The notes under the pieces are model-generated. The model was not told the origin of the DNA. It did not search any database and worked only from the letters and a program-made list of their open reading frames with translations. Shown piece after piece: positions 56,177 to 64,000 of a DNA stretch of 64,000 bases. How positions within the stretch are numbered: the first letter of the stretch is position 1; each line of letters begins with the position of its first letter. This DNA comes from Dermatemys mawii (lineage: Eukaryota > Chordata > Testudines > Dermatemydidae): the NCBI GenBank assembly GCA_007922305.1, contig ML677386.1, positions 13,435,830 to 13,499,829 of the forward strand. Direction: 5' to 3'. Both the position numbers and the translations under genes were made by a program.

Positions 56177-59100
56177 GAAAAGCAGCTCTAGTTATTTATA
56201 TAATATATATGAAACAAGAACTTTTTTTCTGATTTCTTTAAAATCTATGTAATTTTCATAGTTTTAAGCTTTGTTCATCCATCTGAATTCCTTTCATAAC
56301 ATTTCAACTTTTTTGATCAATTGCCAAGTCTTTGAAAATGTCTGTCAATAATGAAGTGGGAGAGAAAAATAGTTAACCTTTAGAACCTGTACTGAAATGA
56401 TATAATTTTTGCAGTCTCCTATACCAAAGCCATGCACAAAAGGAGGTATTTTATGTTCCAAGCTAGTGAAAGTTGGATGCTGGTAGGCCTAATAAAAGTT
56501 CACTACTCTATTCCCAGGTACTTGCAAACGATTAGCTAGGTTCTTCTTCCAAGGTTCCTATTTTGATTGCACAAATCTTATAACATTGTAATTTTAAAAT
56601 AAGTACATCTAGTTGTAACAATCCATCTTCCTATCTGAAGTTAGTTTTGCAAAACCTTTGTCATGTTTTAGTTTTCAAGTGAAAAAATGCCTTAATTTTG
56701 GATTAATAACCTGAAAGACACAGTGAGATGCACCAACCTTCCCTTCCCTAGACAGGCGGAACAGCGAGAGAACAGTAGGTATAGGACATGATTCAGAAAA
56801 GAGTATAGGATTTAAGAATTAAGCAATGAGAGGAAACAAAAGAACCACAAATGTATCAAATGTATTAAGTAACTGTTAAGTACCTGTTATTACCATCTTC
56901 ATTAACCATCTTTAAGAGGTGGCATTAATGACATTTGAACTAAATTACAAAGTATTGCACATACAAGTGAGAAAAGAGAATTCAGCGTTTTTTAGGATCT
57001 GATATTGTATATATGACTTTAGTACTTATTTTTCAGTTAAATTAGATTTTATTTAGCTTTTTCTATTATACTCTTGAGTAAGGCAGCATATTCTTTGTTC
57101 ATTCAAAACAGGAGTTGTAGAAAGGTCTTGATGTCAGCAATGTTGAGAATTTTTTGTGAAATTTCCTTAGTGTAGACAAGATATGAGAGAGCTTGCCTTG
57201 TGTGAATATAATTTTAGCAGCTATTAGCCACAGTCCCATTGAATTACAATTGTACACTCTACAGTCCTGGTGAGTTTGATGAGAGCTCAGCTTATCATAG
57301 GAGTACTCAATGCTTTCCAGGTTCATACGCTAAATTAGTCCCAAACTTTAACTGTAAATTGGTTTAAATGTCTGGCTTGCTTTGGACTGACGCGGAGATG
57401 TTTTTGATAGCTCAGTAGAAACAAGCTGTTAGTGTATCTAATGCTTTAGGCCCACCTCTACCCTCAGATACTGTTTCTTATTACAGTTAATGGAAGTTGT
57501 GTTTGTATGTCTGAGGGTGGTATTGTACCTTATGGACCAAATCCAGTACCTAGCCCCATAAGAGGTGGAGGAAGAACATGCTCCCTGGCAGAAACATTCT
57601 CTACAGGTCCTCTTTTGGATCATTGCATGGTTGATGACAAGAAAATCTGCATAGTAGCGAATGTCCTGCTATACTCTGACCCTTTTTTCGCATCTGGGAC
57701 CTACCTCCACCTGCACGTTAAATGGTCATCATGGCAGTCTGCTGAAATGTATAATTCCTGCTTCTCATAATTCCTCCATTACCTGGATTGTGTAAAATAC
57801 ATTGTTATCATACGGTAGTCTATACAATTATGAAGATTAGTGACTAAAAATTAATGTACAACTGAATCCAGTGTGGTTTTTTTTCTTCAGAGAGCTATAT
57901 TTCTTAACCAAAGAATATATTAAAGATACATAATACCAATATATTTTTAATCCTAGAGTTCTTTTTACCTGCCAATTTGGAAATTAGGCTATATATTTAA
58001 CTAGATGCTTTGTTTTCAATATCTGTTTTCAGAAAGTCGTCTCCCACTTTTCTCCTCAAAGCTGATTGTGTAAAGCAGTTTGCAAAAGTAATTTGTGCAT
58101 GACTGCTATCATCTATAAAACTTTAAGTGGAAACTTAGTAGTTTGCACTAGTAGGATCTTGTCTTCCTATTATTTCCAAGTGAATGCCTCTTTGTCTCTG
58201 AAAACTATGACTGAGATTTTTTGAATGAGACTTGTAGTTATGACCCCAGTTGAATTCCCATTGAATTTCATTAGGATATGGTCATCACAATTGCTCATGG
58301 TCCTTTGAAAATGCTAGGCTATGCTTGATTTTTTGTTATTCTGGACTTGGTCCAAATTCTAATTTGTTAGCTGGTGAAGAAATGTGGATTTCTCTGTGTC
58401 CTGACTTTTGCTATTATGTAAATGTTAACACAAGGGTTTTTTTTTTAAGTGTGTGGGGTATAAATATTTGGCTTTTTTAATCTTATCAAACTAATTACAT
58501 GAAGTATATACACCACAAAGTATTCTAATATGGGACAAGAACTGTATTGTGTCAGCAAACAAAGGAGAAATGTTATTAGTTTACATGAGCACATATTCTT
58601 GTACCAGGTCAGAAGATTTTAAAAATGAGGGTATTTGCTGGAATGTAACCCTAAAAATATAGGGGTAGACTGGCCTATAGGAAAACTTCCCAGGAGTATG
58701 TCCTCACCTCAAAGGTTCTTTCTTTTTTTGATGTGTGGTGTCTCTAACTAAGGTGACTCTTCATGGTTCCTAGGAGATAAGGGTTGTTATCCTTTAGGAA
58801 ATGAAAATTGCTACCGCTGCTGGCAAGGTGTATAAAAGCCAGTACACAAGAAACAAAATATGTCAACACATACCCCAGCAAAAAAAATGACATATTCCAA
58901 AATAACAATATATAACAAGGAGGACTTCATCGGGATCTGGAGAAGGAAAGGGTTAGGATTAACTAATAACTGTTTGCATTTCAATAAATTGTCAACCTCC
59001 CAACACTGACAACTTATCTGAATCCCAGCTCCCTCTTTGACACCTTCCCCATCAGATTTAAAACTTTATTAAAACTAATGTTAAAAAATGAAAACATACA

Positions 59101-59280
59101 CAAGTTAAGAAGTAAGGTGCTGGACATCTGGAGTCAGGCTGGGGTTATGGGCGATTGTATGTAACAGGTACAGAATTTTCAAAGTACATACATATTTCAT
59201 ATCCAGCACAGATCCAGATTGGGGTGTGGGAGTTTTTTAAAGCATTACTGTATAGGTGTGTGTACACTGAGGAGGAGCCT
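56177..59280. other. Non-coding AT-rich tract
   Basis: No supported gene or repeat. The 87-codon frame at 57507-57770 was considered as an exon but has no domain or convincing donor site. If the 56.1-kb exon is real, this would be intron. Confidence 0.4.
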
Positions 59281-59289
59281 GGAGGAGAT

Positions 59290-60890
59290 GAATGCTGCAG
59301 TACAGTGAACATCTCTGGATACAAGTCCAAACTGACAAGGAGACCAGGGCCAAATAGAATTCTGATCCAAGCATCCTCCCTTCAGTCTATCAGCATCCCT
59401 ATAGTCTACCAAAAGCACATTCAGCTGTCATTCTGAACCTGCTGAGCCAGTAGTTGAATCTTTCTTTGGAGCAGTATATGGCTTCATGACACAGGGAAGC
59501 AAATGATAGGGTTGGTCCCTCAGGATCACTGATAGCATTTCAACATTGCCAATGGTAATCTGCCAGTCAAGAAGAATGTCTCTGCTTTGAGTTTTCTGAT
59601 CAGTATTGTGTTTTTAAAGATGAACCTGTCATGCATCTTTCCTCACCAGTCTATATTGAGATTGGCTTGCATGATCATAAAAAGAGCCTTTATCTTGATG
59701 TATTTTATTGCAGTGTGAGCTGGGGCCAAAATAGTGAGATCCATGCCAACCACTGCTCTACCGCAGTTTGGGAACCGTATAGGTGCAGATCCCTCCACTA
59801 TGTCCTGCACGTTCATGAGAATCACAGTTCTGCATACAATGATATGATTAATGGCCTTGCACATTTGCATCCTCGCTTTGGATTGTCCAACTTCAGAATG
59901 TTTTTCCATTGAGAGGTAACAGTTCAGAATTTCAAGTTTCTCAGTGCAATTGTCACTCGCTTCTCTACTGTCAGTGCAACTCTCATTTTGATGTCCCTAC
60001 ATCAGAGGGCTGAGGTGAGCTCAGCACGCGGATCCAAGAATGTGGGCTTGTGCATCCAAAAATTCTGCAGCCACTGCTCATCATCCCAAATCTGCCTTAT
60101 AATGTGGTCCCACCCAGTCAGTGCTTGTTTCTCAGCCCAGAAGTGGTGCCCCACCATTTGCACCAGGAATTGTTTTTCAATCTGTCCCTGACCAATCTGT
60201 CCTCAGACAAATTGTCATATCCCCACTTGTTATGCTCCTTCCTGTGACTCTGCAAATACCATAGAATTGTTTGTCCTGTGTTCACAACTCTTGTGACGTA
60301 GTGCCTAGTGGTGTAGGTTCCATGCTTGTGTCAAACAGTTTTGAAAGTGACAAGTGCTGTGCAAGTTTGTGGGATTTAAAAAGAAAGACAGAAATATTAT
60401 GGGATGGAGAAAGTTGTATGATAGGAACTTGACCTTGCCTCCTAGAGTTCTCTGCATGATTTGTTTCTACCATTACAGCACACTGAAAATTCCTCAAAGG
60501 ACATTGCGCAGGAGGGTGGTGTTCTGGTATATTGATATACGTACTCATGGTGCTCCATGCTTGTCATCTACACTAGCCCTCTCAGTGAGTATGCAATACA
60601 CTAATGAAATAGCCTGTTATGCACGTGCATGAGCAACATACTAATGGTGGCAGCTTTATGCTGACATAACTTGTCAACCAAAGTTTGTAGTATAGCATGG
60701 CCTCAGTCCTTGAAGTACTTGTGAGAGTTCTGGCTTATTCTGTGTCTAGTTTCAGCTGCCTGTGCATAACAACAAAATGACCTTCACAGCAGCTGCACTG
60801 TCTGAGGTGCTCAGTCCGTAAAGGAACAGTTCTCATTGCCACCATTCTTCTTGCCTTTCATGAAGGCCCTAGTACACAGAGTCTGAAGAT
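59290..60890 (-). pseudogene. PIF/Harbinger transposase remnant (HARBI1-like)
   Basis: Minus-strand fragments in N-to-C order as coordinates fall: 'EQWLQNFWMHKPTF' (about 60090-60040), a helix-turn-helix-like segment, then an open stretch of 88 codons (59909-59643) with 'RFPNCGRAVVGMDLTILAP'. That motif matches the Harbinger first-aspartate region, but the catalytic Asp is Val (residue 54 of the open stretch). Next comes 'KMHDRFIFKNT' (about 59645-59610), the second Asp motif, in another frame, then 'VILRDQPYHLLPCVMKPY' (about 59530-59475). The region of the final Glu follows near 59430. Stops and shifts separate the pieces, so it is dead. Harbinger elements usually encode a second, Myb-like protein; I could not identify one. 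The stretch 60250-60890 is probably element-derived but unreadable. Confidence 0.75.
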
Positions 60891-62465
60891 GCGGGAACAC
60901 AAGAAAGAAGTTAACTTTTTATTTTTGTATGTCTATTCTTATACAACAGCCTTCCAAGTTCACGTAAAAATAACTTGGCTAAAAGTTGCGTTGTTTTGGC
61001 AGTTTGAGATATCAATATGGATGATAAATATTAAATTATTCAGCAGTGTTCCAAGGGAGATAAAACCTTTTTATATTTATGGGCCACAGAAGCCACTTAG
61101 ATTAATGATATTGGATCAGTTAATATACACAAGAAGTGTTTGGAGCTCCTAGTGGCTCTGAGATTTGTTTGAAATCAAATTCTTTTAATGCGAAGAATTT
61201 TATTTTGTTTTTGTCTTCGCTTACTGAATATATTGGGTCATGTTGGGAATTTTTTTTGCACCCTCTACAAAAATATTCATCCCTGATATGGGCATAGTAT
61301 TTGAAAAGTTGCCATTGTACAAAACATACTGCACTGGCCATATTCTGGCTTCAGATACATGCATGTAATTTTCCTCTTTTGTCTGAATGAAATTTTATTA
61401 GATATAAAAAAATAGCAATAATTGGTACAAATGGGGCAACTTCTTTGAAATCAGTGGGTTTGCACCAGGACTGAATTGGCCTAATGCACTTAAATGTGGT
61501 TAAGCCCTAAGATATTACTACAATAAGGTACAGTGTTGAAAACTGAGTCTTTAGTCCCTTTGAACATAGAGGATAGTCCAGTGGGACTACTTGAGCACCC
61601 CATTTTGTCAAAGGAAGTAACATCTTTTAAATATTTTCTGAATACATTTGGTCCCTCACCATTCAACATCAGTAAAATGTGGCTATAAACAACATCTCCA
61701 CAGAACCTAATTTAATTAAACTGCCTGACTCTGTGCTCAAGGGAAGAGGGGAAAAAAGACCTAATTAAAATAACAATCAGTATTACATTTAAAGTTATGA
61801 CTTTATGAATTATTTCAGTATTTCTTCACTATCTTTCTTGTTGGGATTCTGATTACATTCTATGTTGCATGCCTCAGGAAATACAGTATATATGTGCTTT
61901 GGAGGGATATTGATATATTGTGCAGTGGACATGTTCTGGTCACACACAGTATGGCCAATGCATCTACTACAGAACTTTTGGAGAGATTCTGCTTGATTTC
62001 AGTAAAAGAGTTTTGTCTTGAATTTCACCTCATAGATCTGGAAGTTAATATGGGTTTAGAAGTACCTTTTAAAATTGTGAGCATTCCAATGGTGTTTACT
62101 GAGTTCAGTTTGAAAAACCAGCCAGAGCATCTGTGTGTGAGAGAGAGGGACAAAGGTTTTATATGGTTAGTAAACATGGTTATTTTGAGTCAACAATGCT
62201 TGTGTGGTTTCTTTCAGATTAGCATTGTAGTATAAAGGGCAAACAATGCAACAGAGCCTAACTACTTAAGACAGTAATCGTAACATGCAGTTACTATGCC
62301 ACAAGTCTCTGAGATTCTGGAGTTATTTTCTACTAAATATACAGAAACACTGCGTATTGTGTTACAGTGTTATAGCTGTTTGTAAATGTTAACTTTGTAA
62401 CAGCAAAGATTGTATTTCAGAAAGATTGAGTTTAGTTACCAGATTGCTGTAGGTTAGATTTCTTG
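60891..62465. other. Non-coding AT-rich tract
   Basis: No supported gene. The 113-codon frame at 61894-62235 has no recognisable domain and no splice framework. No repeat identified by eye. Confidence 0.45.
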
Positions 62466-62585
62466 TCATAGAATATCAGGGTTGGAAGATTCCTCAGGAG
62501 GTCATCTAATCCAATCCCCTGCTCAAAGCAGGACCAACACCAACTAAATCATCCCAGCCAAGGCTTTGTCGAGCTGGGCCTTTAC
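62466..62585 (-). mobile_element. CR1 LINE 3' end, minus strand
   Basis: Begins 'tcatagaatatcagggttgg', whose complement contains the CR1 terminal ATTCTATGA octamer, followed by the conserved antisense 3' region ('aggtcatctaatccaat', 'ctgctcaaagcaggaccaa'). Only about 120 bp remain, a very short 5'-truncated copy. Confidence 0.9.
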
Positions 62586-64000
62586 CATGGTATTTGAGCA
62601 AATGTATATACATTCTAAATTATCACTCTTACTACACGTAATTCTGCTTGCGTAGTGTGCTGTACCAGCAATGTTTCCATAGATAATAGATTTCTTATAG
62701 TAATTCAGATGCATGCTTTTTTATGGTGTCTTCCACTCAGTGATCTGAAAATGTTTTATCAGAATTCAGGGTTATATTCTTTTCAAGCATGGAAAACATG
62801 TGGCTAATACCAAAAATCACATTCCAACAAGATTTTCTATAAAAAAATTAAGGCTGTATGTTGTAGTGCAGCTGCCAAACAGTATCTTTAGTGAGCTTCT
62901 GGTATAGTCCTTTCAAGTTCATTTTAAGAACTAATGTTTGTCTCAGCCAATTAAACTAGCTTAAAATCATTTTTGAGCATTAAGGCAGACATCCTGGCTA
63001 AATTTGATATCAAATCTTGATCACTAAAAGGATTGGAAAGACAATTAAGTGGGAGGAGTCAGGCAGTTTGCAAAATTCAACTTTTTGGCTACCAAGATGA
63101 TGCAAAAAAATAATTTTATCTAAATGTACAGTAGTAGACAGTATGTTTTCAAAGGCAATCAGTTGCCTAATATATTAGTATGGTGTTTGTAGTAGTATGT
63201 GTGTTGGTATATTTGTGATGAACAGTGGAGGGACATGAAGGTTTGTCATTTAAGATTTTTCATTACTGTGTTAATTTGTTAAAAGACAGTACTAAGCATT
63301 CATATGAACTGAGTACTTTATGATGCATTACAGTTTTCCTTTTAGTTCTTACTTGATCAGTGCTCTGACTTCCTGTATCTGTTCCTCCTTGTTTGTCTTG
63401 ACCATGGTAAAACAATGAATCAAAGCACTAGAATTGTCAGTGTGTGTACTGTGGCAGCAGCTTCGATGCCATGGCTATTTGTTCATTTCATTTTAATGTT
63501 TTAGAAAAAAGTCATTGATGGTAAGCTAACTGAAAAATTGAAAAAAATGATTCTTTAAAAGTGACCCACAAAGTGGAAAAATAGATTTTTATGCCCTTTA
63601 AAAGTTGATAGATCAGGAAAGTTTGAAAGGTGTGTGTGGGGAGGAGGGGGCGGGGCAGGTGGGTTGTTCTAGAAGAAGGAGGATGGGTAGGAGTAAAGTG
63701 GTCTCTACCCTTTATAAAATATTAGTGGACTAACTCCCAATAAATATTTCAGAGTTGTCCAAGTCCTTAATAGTTAAGGAGTGGGGCTTGAATCATGAAC
63801 AAAGACATTTTCTTCAAACAGTTTATGTTGGTGGTAACAAAGGAGAAAAATAGCTTTACACTGTTTGAATAAAAATCATTTATCTCAGTTAATTAAGTTT
63901 CACACCGTTAGCTCTGGCATCTCAGGTACTCTGCTTGCTCTTCAGTTGTTTACAAGAGTCCTAAATTATTTAAGTAAACTAACAAAAACCCTTTTGGCCT
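62586..64000. other. Non-coding AT-rich tract
   Basis: No gene or clear repeat; a short G-rich patch lies at 63632-63663. Confidence 0.5.

Noticed and set aside
57507..57770. 87-codon frame considered as an internal exon
   Set aside because: A possible acceptor lies upstream but no convincing donor, no domain, and the composition is ordinary.
1..64000. Bacterial features (operons, ribosome-binding sites, prophage, defence systems)
   Set aside because: CR1, SINE and MITE content and the absence of dense long frames show vertebrate nuclear DNA.

Overview
The window reads as gene-poor DNA from a vertebrate nuclear genome, most probably a turtle; a crocodilian is the main alternative. There is no bacterial-style gene density, base composition is AT-rich, and most recognisable sequence is interspersed repeats. 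The turtle/archosaur signature is a set of CR1 LINE copies with family-typical 3' ends, a tRNA-derived amniote SINE, and many short hAT-like and other terminal-inverted-repeat (TIR) elements of kinds I associate from memory with turtle genomes. I found no complete host gene. One candidate 3'-terminal exon lies on the minus strand near 56.1 kb, so the window may be intergenic or lie inside or at the end of a large gene.

The most notable object is at 20101-22647: an apparently complete 2.5-kb DNA transposon. It carries a single uninterrupted 563-codon ORF whose product has N-terminal cysteine pairs, an acidic linker and an RNase-H-like region with candidate D, D and E residues. It has 98-bp imperfect inverted repeats, CAATG/CAGTG termini, a 3-bp TAG flank on each side, and four perfect copies of the 9-mer TGATGCAAT (two per orientation) just upstream of the ORF. 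Termini, flank length and protein layout together suggest a CACTA (EnSpm)-like element. That assignment is an inference.

Layout. 1-6 kb: plain AT-rich DNA with one 107-bp hAT-like MITE. 6-7.7 kb: decayed Ty3/gypsy-type gag-protease remnant. 11.6-12.3 kb: GC-richer repeat related to a second copy at 51 kb. 13.6-14.9 kb: CR1, minus strand. 15-17.5 kb: a hAT-like MITE, a SCAN-like gag remnant and a MITE folding into serial hairpins. 20.1-22.6 kb: the transposon above. 23-28.4 kb: LTR-like sequence, a hAT-like element, a tRNA-like SINE fragment and a 780-bp TG...CA-bounded element. 28.8-29.9 kb: CR1, plus strand. 32.7-33.8 kb: a 1.1-kb fold-back structure with 259-bp arms and a perfect 38-bp inner stem. 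37.4-41.8 kb: SINE, a 680-bp hAT-like element, MITEs and CR1, with one MITE split by a later insertion. 45.9 kb: another hAT-like element. 50.9-53.7 kb: a CR1 copy interrupted by a 780-bp element with a perfect 5-bp target duplication and itself lacking its RT core. 55.3 kb: hAT-like element. 59.3-60.9 kb: decayed PIF/Harbinger transposase. 62.5 kb: CR1 3' end.

Almost everything coding-like is transposon-derived and broken; the 563-codon ORF is the only long intact frame. The nested insertions give a local order of events: CR1 before the 780-bp TG...CA element, and one MITE before a hAT-like element.
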